Made by a program: the position numbers and the translations under genes. From contig CALMNY010000273.1 in the NCBI GenBank assembly GCA_937872125.1, positions 1-15,828 on the forward strand: a stretch of DNA of 15,828 nucleotides, in the 5' to 3' direction. Of the stretch, positions 7,113 through 13,803 are shown in pieces. Source of the DNA: an uncultured Candidatus Competibacteraceae bacterium. GTDB lineage: Bacteria > Pseudomonadota > Gammaproteobacteria > Competibacterales > Competibacteraceae. Below the pieces are notes generated by a model. The model made no database searches. It had not been told where the DNA came from and saw only the letters and a program-made list of their open reading frames with translations. The stretch's first letter is position 1. Each line of letters starts with the position of its first letter.

Positions 7113-8045
7113 TCAGATGGGCAGCGTCTTTGCCTTATCCAGACCATCCTTTTCGTAGAACGCGACCTTTACTGAGCTGTCTGCTATTTCCAGGATTCCG
7201 AAGTTGCCGCTTCCCCCGCCGAGCCCGGGGCGCGCGGCGCCGGACGAGGTAAGTTCAAAAAGACCTCCATCATGCAAGTGGATGGCGTTTCTGTGGATGT
7301 CGCCGCTCAGCACAACGGTTTTTTTGAATCCTTGGTTGATCAGCCACTGGTAATCCATGTAGTGGTCCCAGCTTTCTCCGCTGCGGGCGAGGGTGCTGCC
7401 GGAGCAGAGCAGATTGAGACCATTGCCGGTCTTTACTTTGTTTTCCAACCAGGTTCGCTGGGTCTTGCCGAGAAGGGAGTGGGTGGGCATTTCGTCATCA
7501 TCTTTTCCATTGTCGGGGTCTTCCCGGTAGGTTCGTCCGTCGAGCATGATGATTCGAACGGGGCCATAATCGAAAACCTCCTGAATCCCGGTATCATCGC
7601 CGACAAGAAGATGAGCGAGGGGCGGCTGCTGCGGATAGGCCGGGGTGATGTTTTGTTGTTGTACCCGGTCCTTGAACTGGAGAAAGAGATTTTTCGAGAT
7701 CCGGCGTTTTTCCTGAGGGACGGCTTTCCTGCTACTGGTTCCGGCGCCACAGGAGCCGTTCCAGGCAAAGTCGTGATCATCCCAGGTGAGGCCAACCCGT
7801 TTTACTGATGCGATCAGCTTGCGGAAGGATTCGACGCGCCATTGCGCCTTGTACCGGTTGTACATTTCGGTCGCGAATTCCTGGTTGCTCAGCTTTCTCG
7901 GACGTCCCAAATGTGGGAAATAGTCCATGTAGATCGTATCGCCGAGCAGCAAGAGCGCTTCGGGCGCTTGGTCACGAACGCGGTCCCAAACAATTTGCTC
8001 TGAGTCCACGAGGGCGTCGCAACAGGACGTAAAGGCGATTTTCAT
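7113..8045 (-). CDS. PhoD-like metallophosphoesterase (alkaline phosphatase D family), cytoplasmic form
   Basis: 310 residues. The fold is shown by the ordered metal-site motifs of the PhoD branch: AFTSCCD near the N-terminus (PhoD proteins use a Cys in an SC motif here), LLLGDTIYMD (D36), LTWDDHDFAWN (D89-D92), IMLDGRTYR (D169), LLGKTQRTWLENKV, and VVLSGDIHRNAIH (248-256) followed by FELTSSG. All expected ligand blocks are present, so an active phosphomono- or phosphodiesterase is likely. Known PhoD enzymes are exported by the Tat route and are longer (B. subtilis PhoD, for example). This one has neither signal peptide nor the N-terminal PhoD domain, so it should act in the cytoplasm; the substrate is unknown. 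The start is fixed by AAGGAG seven bases before ATG 8045. Its own promoter-like sequence lies in the 91-bp gap upstream, so it may be transcribed separately from the methyltransferase gene. Confidence 0.85.
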   Translation of the reverse strand: MKIAFTSCCDALVDSEQIVWDRVRDQAPEALLLLGDTIYMDYFPHLGRPRKLSNQEFATEMYNRYKAQWRVESFRKLIASVKRVGLTWDDHDFAWNGSCGAGTSSRKAVPQEKRRISKNLFLQFKDRVQQQNITPAYPQQPPLAHLLVGDDTGIQEVFDYGPVRIIMLDGRTYREDPDNGKDDDEMPTHSLLGKTQRTWLENKVKTGNGLNLLCSGSTLARSGESWDHYMDYQWLINQGFKKTVVLSGDIHRNAIHLHDGGLFELTSSGAARPGLGGGSGNFGILEIADSSVKVAFYEKDGLDKAKTLPI

Positions 8046-8093
8046 CAGGGGTCTCCTTCAAGAGGATTGAGTAGATTTTCCAGCGCTGAGAAT

Positions 8094-8123
8094 ATAGTAT
8101 TAAACTGAAAATTAACTAAACAA
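8094..8123 (-). promoter_or_regulatory. Candidate sigma70 promoter for the PhoD-like gene
   Basis: In the AT-rich gap the minus strand carries TTGTTT (8123-8118) and TACTAT (8099-8094) separated by 18 bases. The -10 matches five of six and the -35 four of six. The start of transcription would lie about 40 bases before the ATG. Match by eye. Confidence 0.4.
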
Positions 8124-8136
8124 TTATTGGCATTGC

Positions 8137-8736
8137 TCAGGATTTCCTTGCTACGATAATTAGATTTTGCCGCTTTAATGAAGCATCTTGAACACCAATA
8201 CACTCAGTGATGATGAAGCCATTCCGTTGCAGAAATGTGGTCAATTGCTCCCTGGACCAGCATTGAACTGGGTCGCCATGATATTCTAGTGAAAAGAAGC
8301 GACTCCACCAATTCCTGGCGGATATCGATAATAGTTTTAAATAGCCATGGTAAGGGATCAATAGTGCGACCACGCCGCCAACCCGAATTTTTGGAAAGGC
8401 AAATTCGACCAGCATCGATAAATTGTAGCAGGAGTTTTTGGGTTGGATGATAAGCGCCATGTTAAAATTACCGGTCATGATCCTTTCCAGTTCGCATTTT
8501 TTCGATGGCAATGGCAATTCATCCACCAGTATTGATGCGGTTGAATTAGTCAGGGAAGATTGATTAGGATCGATGGCGGTTACACTAAGGCCAGCCTTAT
8601 ATAGATCAAGACAGATAGAATGAGCACCCTCGCCGATACCAAGAATTTCAATCGCTTGGTGGCGTATACAGATATCAGTGATCACGGATCGAATGCCATG
8701 ATAACCATCGCCTTTTCTTGCTTTTCTATCGCTCAT
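8137..8736 (-). CDS. SAM-dependent class I methyltransferase-like protein, degenerate motif I
   Basis: 199 residues. The Rossmann-like order is visible: strand 1 and motif I as AIEILGIGEGAHSI (about 28-41), strand 2 ending in an acidic residue (VTAIDPNQSSL, the Asp that normally binds the SAM ribose), then IRVGGVVALLIPYHGYLK. The tail EYHGDPVQCWSREQLTTFLQRNGF resembles UbiG-like methyltransferases that end in HGHIKFWSR-L-LLEEAGF. Motif I is unusual: the normal LDxGCGxG reads LGIGEGAH, losing the Asp and the last Gly, so SAM binding may be weak or altered. The ATG at 8736 is chosen because GAGGAG (8750-8744) lies seven bases upstream. The frame extends 30 codons further to 8826, but that part overlaps promoter-like sequence. 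The gene is more AT-rich than its neighbours, hinting at acquisition. The substrate is unknown. Confidence 0.72.
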   Translation of the reverse strand: MSDRKARKGDGYHGIRSVITDICIRHQAIEILGIGEGAHSICLDLYKAGLSVTAIDPNQSSLTNSTASILVDELPLPSKKCELERIMTGNFNMALIIQPKNSCYNLSMLVEFAFPKIRVGGVVALLIPYHGYLKLLSISARNWWSRFFSLEYHGDPVQCWSREQLTTFLQRNGFIITECIGVQDASLKRQNLIIVARKS

Positions 8737-8743
8737 TGTCCTT

Positions 8744-8750
8744 CTCCTCA
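8744..8750 (-). promoter_or_regulatory. Ribosome-binding site deciding the methyltransferase start
   Basis: TGAGGAG on the minus strand, seven bases before ATG 8736, with nothing comparable before ATG 8826. It fixes the shorter start. Confidence 0.65.
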
Positions 8751-8784
8751 AATAAAATAACCCATTTATTCTCAAGCACTTTTC

Positions 8785-8806
8785 ATAGTATGTTTCAATT
8801 TGAAAC
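8785..8806 (-). promoter_or_regulatory. Operator-like palindrome abutting a -10 box, upstream of the methyltransferase gene
   Basis: GTTTCAA-T-TTGAAAC (8792-8806) is a perfect 7+7 inverted repeat. On the minus strand it is followed at once by TACTAT (8790-8785), a five-of-six -10 match about 50 bases before the ATG. The hexamer 17 bases upstream (CATGGT) is a poor -35, so the promoter may need an activator, or the palindrome may be a repressor site in the spacer. A further TTTGAAA half-site lies at 8814-8820. Confidence 0.42.
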
Positions 8807-8905
8807 GACCATGTTTGAAATTGCATTTACGTGATCATGAAGATTACATCCTTGGAGCAAGAAGTCGCTCTGCCACCATCATCGCACTACTACGTCCTAA
8901 GCTTA

Positions 8906-9018
8906 CCCCAGTAAACGGGGCGCGCGAAATCCCGAAAATATGGGATGCGCGGTGTTTGCATAATCGGTTTGATTATCATAAAGCTCGGCTTTATGTGCCA
9001 AAATTATTGCATAATGCA
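8906..9018. other. Segment of five consecutive inverted repeats; candidate structured RNA or protein-binding array
   Basis: The 279-bp gap before the outer-membrane gene holds five hairpins one after another. CCCC/GGGG is at 8906-8920. CGCG..ATCCC pairs with GGGAT.CGCG at 8923-8951 around an 8-base loop with a small internal loop. ATAATC/GATTAT is at 8960-8976. CATAAAGC/GCTTTATG, a perfect 8-bp stem with a 3-base loop, is at 8977-8995 and abuts the previous one. TGCAT/ATGCA is at 9008-9018. No tRNA cloverleaf or known riboswitch is apparent, and no U-run follows. Either strand could be transcribed. The strand and function are not determined. Confidence 0.4.
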
Positions 9019-9105
9019 GGATGGTCTAACGATTGCATTATCTTGTCCAACATCTCAATCCTGGTAATTTAACTATAAAACCGCGAGACTGACATCTGAG
9101 ATAAA

Positions 9106-10368
9106 ATGACCATCATACCAAGCGCGGCCAATATTATCGGAGTAGTTGTTGCTCAGTGTCTTCTGATAATGAACACTCAAGCTGAAGACGCTTCGGCGCG
9201 AGTCTTGCCTCAAGGGGTTTCGCTGTTTGACGCCACGTTTTACCGCTATTTCCCTATCGAAAAACGCTACGGGCCAGATGGGGACTCAGAGGATCTGGCG
9301 GCGGATTTCAACAAGGATCTGAACAGTCAGGTATTTCCAGCACTGTCCGGGTTAAATCATCTGGTCGGCGGTAACGCCACGCTGGGGCAATCGGTGGTGG
9401 AATCCAGCCTGACTTCCCGTTGGTCAGAGTTCAATCTGGCTTATGGCCTGACCGACAAACTGACGCTGGTTGTTAAAGTACCCTACGGCTACGTAAAGAA
9501 TGAAATACGATCTGACCTGGAGGCCTCCCAAGCCAACGTCGGAAGAAACCCATTATTCGGAACGCCATCGGACCCTTTTCGCAGCCCTCTGATTCCAATC
9601 ACTGCTGGCGGAATACGTTTGAGCGATGAAGATATCCAAAATCTCTTGGGCAACGGGCTGGACTTAAATCGAGATGGGGTCACGGATATTCCCGGCTATG
9701 GATATAAACGTTTCGAGACCTTTTCAGACAACGGGATTGGCGATGTCGAGCTTTATGCCAAATACCAATTTTATGATCAGAAACCGTGGCGGCTGGCGTT
9801 AGCTTCCGGACTAAGGTTTCCAACCGGGAAGGTGAAGGATATCGATAATCTGGCAGATCTGGATTTCGGGGACGGGCAGACCGATATTTTGTTTCACTTT
9901 CACACGGATTATGGCGTGACTGAAAATCTGCAACTGAATTTTACCACCCGCTATGACTTACAGTTGCCAGACCGCCAAACCTTGCGTGTGCCCGACTCGG
10001 CCGAGCAGCCGATCACCCGCAACATCGAAGAGGTTGATCGAAATCTTGGAGATGTTCTCGGGTTGGATTTGATAGGTCTATATCAATTCACGCCCGAATG
10101 GTCGGGCTCCCTGAGATACAGCTTCGCTCGGAAGTTTCAGGACGATGTCGATGGTGATTCTGGTTTGCCTTATTCATCCCTGGAGCAGGAATCCGAGAGC
10201 GAAAATCAGCGGGTGGCCGTGACTTTCGGCTATTCGACCCTGCAACAGCATCGGGATAAGATGACCACAGTGCCCTTTTATGCCAATCTCACCTATCGTA
10301 GTCGGTTCGCCGGTAAAAATACCGTAGCCTCGCAGTATATCTCGCTGAATATCGGGGTTTTATTCTAA
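9106..10368 (+). CDS. Outer-membrane beta-barrel protein (transporter-like), signal peptide present
   Basis: 420 residues. An N-terminal hydrophobic stretch (IIGVVVAQCLLIM) followed by NTQAEDASA looks like a Sec signal peptide cleaved near residue 26. The mature protein alternates short amphipathic beta strands (ALASGLRFP, QLNFTTRYDLQ, GSLRYSFARKF, VAVTFGYST, ANLTYRSRF) and ends in QYISLNIGVLF. A terminal Phe after alternating hydrophobics is the signal read by the BAM assembly machinery. The repeated TDKLTLVVKVPYGY and GLRFPTGK motifs are like those of MetA-pathway-of-phenol-degradation / DUF-type outer-membrane proteins, which are annotated as putative transporters. A DLNRDGVTD segment (186-194) matches the DxNxDGxxD calcium-binding loop. 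Only a weak GAGA precedes the ATG. A strong hairpin lies 25 bp after the stop. Its cargo is unknown. Confidence 0.8.
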   Translation: MTIIPSAANIIGVVVAQCLLIMNTQAEDASARVLPQGVSLFDATFYRYFPIEKRYGPDGDSEDLAADFNKDLNSQVFPALSGLNHLVGGNATLGQSVVESSLTSRWSEFNLAYGLTDKLTLVVKVPYGYVKNEIRSDLEASQANVGRNPLFGTPSDPFRSPLIPITAGGIRLSDEDIQNLLGNGLDLNRDGVTDIPGYGYKRFETFSDNGIGDVELYAKYQFYDQKPWRLALASGLRFPTGKVKDIDNLADLDFGDGQTDILFHFHTDYGVTENLQLNFTTRYDLQLPDRQTLRVPDSAEQPITRNIEEVDRNLGDVLGLDLIGLYQFTPEWSGSLRYSFARKFQDDVDGDSGLPYSSLEQESESENQRVAVTFGYSTLQQHRDKMTTVPFYANLTYRSRFAGKNTVASQYISLNIGVLF

Positions 10369-10392
10369 CCTGTTGCGGTTGGGTGGCGTCGG

Positions 10393-10423
10393 CTCGGCGA
10401 GCGGTTTTCGATTGCTCGCCGAG
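10393..10423 (+). terminator. Strong GC-rich hairpin between the barrel gene and the response regulator gene
   Basis: CTCGGCGAGC (10393-10402) and GCTCGCCGAG (10414-10423) are perfectly complementary over ten base pairs around an 11-base loop. No U-tract follows (AAGGGC), so it is not a canonical intrinsic terminator. It could block 3' exonucleases on the barrel mRNA or structure the leader of the regulator mRNA. Confidence 0.5.
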
Positions 10424-10463
10424 AAGGGCGCCGAAAGATTGCATGATTCCGACTGGAGCAACC

Positions 10464-11180
10464 ATGATGACGATTGCCGCCGATCAAATCATTCAAGTGG
10501 GTTTGGTCGAGGATCAGGCCGAGACCTTGTCGCGCATGATCGCGGCCGTTCGATCCAGCGCCGACATGCGAGTGCTGTTCCACGCCGCTTCGGTTGCCGA
10601 AGCCACCAGGGCGTTGGCGAGATACAGCCCCGATGTCCTTCTGGTCGATCTGGGGTTGCCAGACGGCTCCGGTCTGGATGTCATTAGCTTGGCTTCCAGA
10701 AAGCACCCGGCCTGCCAAACGATGGTATTTTCCATGTTTGGCGATGAATCGTTGGTCCTCGCCAGCATCGCGGCCGGCGCCAGCGGTTATCTGCTCAAGG
10801 ACACGCCGGGGGTAACGCTCGAAGACTCGATTCGCCAGGTTCGTTCGGGCGGTTCGCCGATGAGCCCGATCATCGCGCGTCAAATCCTGCAACGGCTGCG
10901 CAAGAGTCCGCCGACCGTCGAACCGGCGATGGCCGAAGTTTCCGGCAGACCCGCCCTTGACGTCGAAACGCCGGCTTTGACGGAACGGGAAGCCGAAATT
11001 CTCATCCTGATCTCGCGCGGCTACACCTACTCCGAGGTCGCCAGCCTGTTATCGGTGAGCGTTCGCACGATCCAAACCCATATCAAGCATCTGTATGGCA
11101 AGCTCGGCGTTCATTCCCGCTCGGAAGCGGTGTTCGAGGCTTCCAAGATGGGATTGCTGCGGGGGCTTCTGGATCAATGA
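10464..11180 (+). CDS. NarL/FixJ (LuxR-type) response regulator
   Basis: 238 residues. The receiver domain (about 8-125) has the acidic pair in VEDQ (E16, D17), the phospho-acceptor Asp in LLVDLGLPDGSG (D62), the switch Ser in VFSMFGDE (S90) and the invariant Lys in YLLKDT (K112). A short Pro/Glu linker leads to a GerE/LuxR helix-turn-helix (about 172-230): LTEREAEILILISRGYTYSEVA, then LSVSVRTIQTHIKHLYGKLGV. It should dimerise on DNA when phosphorylated by the kinase encoded 4 bp downstream. Start: GGAG at 10455-10458 lies five bases before ATG 10464; the adjacent ATG at 10467 is equally possible. The frame reaches back to 10383, but that part runs through the hairpin and reads as non-domain sequence. 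Target genes are not shown; moaD-moaE downstream are candidates by position only. Confidence 0.92.
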   Translation: MMTIAADQIIQVGLVEDQAETLSRMIAAVRSSADMRVLFHAASVAEATRALARYSPDVLLVDLGLPDGSGLDVISLASRKHPACQTMVFSMFGDESLVLASIAAGASGYLLKDTPGVTLEDSIRQVRSGGSPMSPIIARQILQRLRKSPPTVEPAMAEVSGRPALDVETPALTEREAEILILISRGYTYSEVASLLSVSVRTIQTHIKHLYGKLGVHSRSEAVFEASKMGLLRGLLDQ

Positions 11181-11184
11181 CGCC

Positions 11185-13053
11185 GTGCTCCTCCTGCTCC
11201 TGATTCTGATCGCATTGCCCTGTCTTGCCGCCTCGTCTGACGCCAGCGTCGGAATCCCGGACTCGGGCGTGACGATCCGCGAGGCCCTGGTGACCGTTAC
11301 CTTTGATGGCGAGGCGCCGTCCGATCCGAAAAGGGTCCGCCTGCCCTACCGCTGGGATGATTTCTCCGGCCGACGGGACGGACAAGCTCGATTCGAGATC
11401 CGGCTCGATCCGCTTAAGAACGCGCCCGATGGACCCCGCGCGATTTATTTGGCCAAGGTCGGCAATCAATTTGAGGTTCGAGTCAACGGCGTCCTCGTCA
11501 GCGCGCCTCTCGATTCGCAAAGCCCGCGCTTGGATCTCGCCAAGGCCCCCCGCCTGGTGACCATTCCGCAAGCCCTGTTGCGGGGCGGCGATTTGCTGGA
11601 AATCACGATTCGGGCCCAGTTCTTGCGCCGCGGTGGATTGTCGGTGATTTACTTCAGCGTCGAAAGCGACTTGCAGCGGGAATTCAGCGCGATCTACCAA
11701 TGGCGGATCATGGGGTCGCTGGTCGTGGTTAGCATCAGCGCGGCGCTGGGAGTGTTCTCTCTTTTGCTCTGGTCGCGGCAGCGGGTTGCCTTGTATCGGG
11801 TGTTCGGCATCGCCGAACTGGTCTGGGTTTTTCGCGTCGGCGACGTGCTGATCGACGAGCCGCCGCTCGGTTGGCCCGCCTGGGGCGCGGCGGTCGCTTT
11901 TGCCTACGCGCTCTACGTCGGCTTTACTGCCCGGCTGACCATGTTGGTGTTGGACGTGGAGCGAGACTGGTTCCCGCTGGCTTGGCGGGCGTATCTTGTC
12001 GGTGCGGCCGCGACCAGCGTGATCGGGTTCACACGGGGTTACGCCATGCTTTGGACCGCCTGGCTGGGACTCATGATCGCTCTGGCCATGCTTTGCGCGG
12101 GCGTCGCGGTTCGTTCCGCTTGGCTCGGCCGCAAGCTCGATCAGGCGTTGTTGGCCTTTTCCCTCGCGGTCTCCGTGCTGGTCGGCATCCGGGATTGGGT
12201 GTACGTCTGGTTCACGCCGGATGCTTTTGGCGAGACTTCATGGGTCCGGTACATGTCGGTTCTATTCTGCTTGACGATGGGCTTCATCATCGCGGATCGT
12301 TACTCGCGCGCCGCCCGCGAATTGCGCGTCCTGAATCAAACTCTTGCCGAGCGAGTGGCCGAGCGGGAGCGGCAGCTTGCCGCCTCCTTCGAGCGGACCC
12401 GGGAAGCCTTGCAGCAGGCAGCCGTGCTGGCGGAGCGCCAACGCCTGATGCGCGACATGCACGATGGGTTGGGAAGCCGACTGAGCGGCGCGCTCGGGGT
12501 GTTGCGCCGTGACGATGCTTCATCCGACTCGGTCGTGGTCGAATACATCAGCGAAGCCCTTGAGGAATTGAAGCTCGCGGTCGACTCGCTTCAGGACTAC
12601 GGAGGGGATATCGACACCGTGCTGGGCAATCTGCGCTATCGGTTGCGGGATCGCCTGAAAGCGGCGGGCGTGAGCCTGGTTTGGCGGGTGCAACCGCTGC
12701 CGCCGTTCGAAGAGCTGACGCCGACCGGCGTCCGCAGCATCCAACATCTAATGTTGGAGGTTATCTCCAACGCGATGCGACACGGCGCCGCCACCGAAAT
12801 CGTGGTGATGACCCACTTCGATCCGGAGGCCGGCTGTGCGTGGATCGTGATCGAGGACAACGGGCGGGGGTTCGATCCCGATGCCATCCAGGGTGGTCGC
12901 GGCCTGACCCTCATCAAGCAGCGGGCGCGGGAGTTGGGCGGGGAAACGGTGATCGGAGTTGGCCCCGATGGCGGTTGTCAGATACGAGTGCGGTTGCCGT
13001 ATGGATCGGCGGAGCCTCCGGGATGCCCCGAGTGCAACCATCCGATAGAGTGA
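11185..13053 (+). CDS. 7TM-DISM-type sensor histidine kinase (HisKA_3/NarX-like core)
   Basis: 622 residues. A hydrophobic signal or anchor (about 1-16) precedes a periplasmic beta-sandwich domain (about 25-165) with LPYRW, AIYLAKVGNQFEVRVNGVLV and LLRGGDLLEITI, like the jelly-roll sensory domains of DISM kinases. Seven membrane helices span about 176-370. A coiled-coil linker (375-418, LAERVAERERQL) leads to ERQRLMRDMHDGLGSRLSGAL, where H426 is the expected phosphorylated residue. The ATPase domain has the N-box LMLEVISNAMRHG (E525, N529), IEDNGRGFDP (D558-G562) and GRGLTLIKQRARELGG. The C-terminus ends oddly in GCPECNHPIE. GTG 11185 is chosen because it begins the hydrophobic segment 4 bp after the regulator stop. 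An in-frame ATG at 11095 lies inside the regulator gene and gives a poor leader. The ligand is unknown, but the periplasmic domain suggests a carbohydrate or small molecule. Confidence 0.88.
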   Translation: MLLLLLILIALPCLAASSDASVGIPDSGVTIREALVTVTFDGEAPSDPKRVRLPYRWDDFSGRRDGQARFEIRLDPLKNAPDGPRAIYLAKVGNQFEVRVNGVLVSAPLDSQSPRLDLAKAPRLVTIPQALLRGGDLLEITIRAQFLRRGGLSVIYFSVESDLQREFSAIYQWRIMGSLVVVSISAALGVFSLLLWSRQRVALYRVFGIAELVWVFRVGDVLIDEPPLGWPAWGAAVAFAYALYVGFTARLTMLVLDVERDWFPLAWRAYLVGAAATSVIGFTRGYAMLWTAWLGLMIALAMLCAGVAVRSAWLGRKLDQALLAFSLAVSVLVGIRDWVYVWFTPDAFGETSWVRYMSVLFCLTMGFIIADRYSRAARELRVLNQTLAERVAERERQLAASFERTREALQQAAVLAERQRLMRDMHDGLGSRLSGALGVLRRDDASSDSVVVEYISEALEELKLAVDSLQDYGGDIDTVLGNLRYRLRDRLKAAGVSLVWRVQPLPPFEELTPTGVRSIQHLMLEVISNAMRHGAATEIVVMTHFDPEAGCAWIVIEDNGRGFDPDAIQGGRGLTLIKQRARELGGETVIGVGPDGGCQIRVRLPYGSAEPPGCPECNHPIE

Positions 13054-13073
13054 CTGCGAGCAAGGTAGCTGTT

Positions 13074-13080
13074 AAGGAGG
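13074..13080 (+). promoter_or_regulatory. Strong ribosome-binding site for moaD
   Basis: AAGGAGG, seven bases before the GTG at 13088. It supports GTG as the true start. It lies in the 34-bp gap after the kinase gene, where no terminator is visible. Confidence 0.75.
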
Positions 13081-13087
13081 TTTCATC

Positions 13088-13318
13088 GTGATTTATGTCA
13101 AATACTTCGCCAGCTTGCGCGACCGGTTGGGCCGCGCTGAGGACCAACTGGATACCCACAGTGATCTGACGGTCGCCGGCGTCTGGGCGGCGCTGTGGCC
13201 AGATAAACCGTTGCCGCCGAACACGCTGGCGGCGGTGAATATGGAATATGCCGAACTGACCCAGAGCGTGCGCGATGGCGACGAGGTGGCGTTTTTTCCT
13301 CCGGTGACAGGAGGTTAG
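13088..13318 (+). CDS. moaD: Molybdopterin synthase small (sulfur-carrier) subunit
   Basis: 76 residues, a ubiquitin-like protein. It starts IYVKYFASLRDRLG, the standard MoaD opening, has the core AAVNMEYAELTQSVRDGDEVAFFPPVTGG and ends in the required C-terminal Gly-Gly. That tail is activated as an adenylate by MoeB, converted to a thiocarboxylate, and donates sulfur to cyclic pyranopterin monophosphate in the cytoplasmic molybdenum cofactor pathway. Length matches the family (about 80). Translation starts at GTG behind an AAGGAGG site. The moaE gene follows after 3 bp, and the codons of the Gly-Gly tail form its ribosome-binding site. moaA, moaC and moeB are not in the window. Confidence 0.93.
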   Translation: MIYVKYFASLRDRLGRAEDQLDTHSDLTVAGVWAALWPDKPLPPNTLAAVNMEYAELTQSVRDGDEVAFFPPVTGG

Positions 13319-13321
13319 GGG

Positions 13322-13762
13322 ATGAAGGTTGAACTGCGACCCAGACCGTTCGATCCCCTGCTCGAACTGGGGTGTTATCAAGCGGGTCTGGACGAACGCT
13401 TACCGGGCCAGTGCGGTGCGACCGCGATCTTCATCGGCGCGATGCGCGACTTCAACGAAGGTGAAGCCGTGCGCGGGATGACCCTGGAACACTATCCCGG
13501 CATGACCGAGCGTTATTTGCAGCAGATCGTCGAAGCGGCCAGTCGGCAATGGCCGTTGCTGGATGGGTTGATCATCCACCGGGTCGGCGAGTTGCAGCCA
13601 AACGACCCCATCGTGCTGGTGGCGGTATGGTCCGAACACCGGGCGGCGGCGTTTGCGGCCTGCCGCTTCATCATGGAGGAACTCAAGTCAAAAGCGCCAT
13701 TCTGGAAGCGCGAGGATACCGCCGATGGATCGCGCTGGGTGGAGCACAATACGCCGGCTTGA
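13322..13762 (+). CDS. moaE: Molybdopterin synthase large (catalytic) subunit
   Basis: 146 residues. Together with the thiocarboxylated small subunit it makes the dithiolene of molybdopterin from cyclic pyranopterin monophosphate, as an E2D2 heterotetramer. Visible family blocks: [54 protein letters not shown], and [19 protein letters not shown]. The last holds the two catalytic lysines (K122 and K129, corresponding to K119 and K126 of E. coli). SRWVEHN near the end is also typical. The ATG at 13322 has AGGAGG seven bases upstream, placed inside the last codons of moaD. An rnt gene follows after 41 bp on the same strand and may be cotranscribed. Confidence 0.95.
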   Translation: MKVELRPRPFDPLLELGCYQAGLDERLPGQCGATAIFIGAMRDFNEGEAVRGMTLEHYPGMTERYLQQIVEAASRQWPLLDGLIIHRVGELQPNDPIVLVAVWSEHRAAAFAACRFIMEELKSKAPFWKREDTADGSRWVEHNTPA

Positions 13763-13803
13763 CGGCGGGTGCGTTCCAGCAGGCTATCCGCTATGCTGCG
13801 TGG

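Noticed and set aside
8906..9018. tRNA or tmRNA-like gene
   Set aside because: No cloverleaf with a GTTCGA-type T-loop or CCA end can be drawn; the hairpins are in series, not nested.
8800..9072. 90-codon plus-strand open frame
   Set aside because: It has no ribosome-binding site or recognisable domain, starts in the methyltransferase promoter and runs across the hairpin series. A small unknown protein cannot be fully excluded.
11095..11184. Upstream ATG start for the histidine kinase
   Set aside because: These codons lie inside the response regulator's DNA-binding domain in another frame and give a Cys/Arg/Trp-rich leader unlike a signal peptide.
13549..13803. Extended N-terminus of RNase T
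   Set aside because: It overlaps the catalytic end of moaE in another frame; with ATG 13804 the catalytic residues match E. coli numbering exactly.
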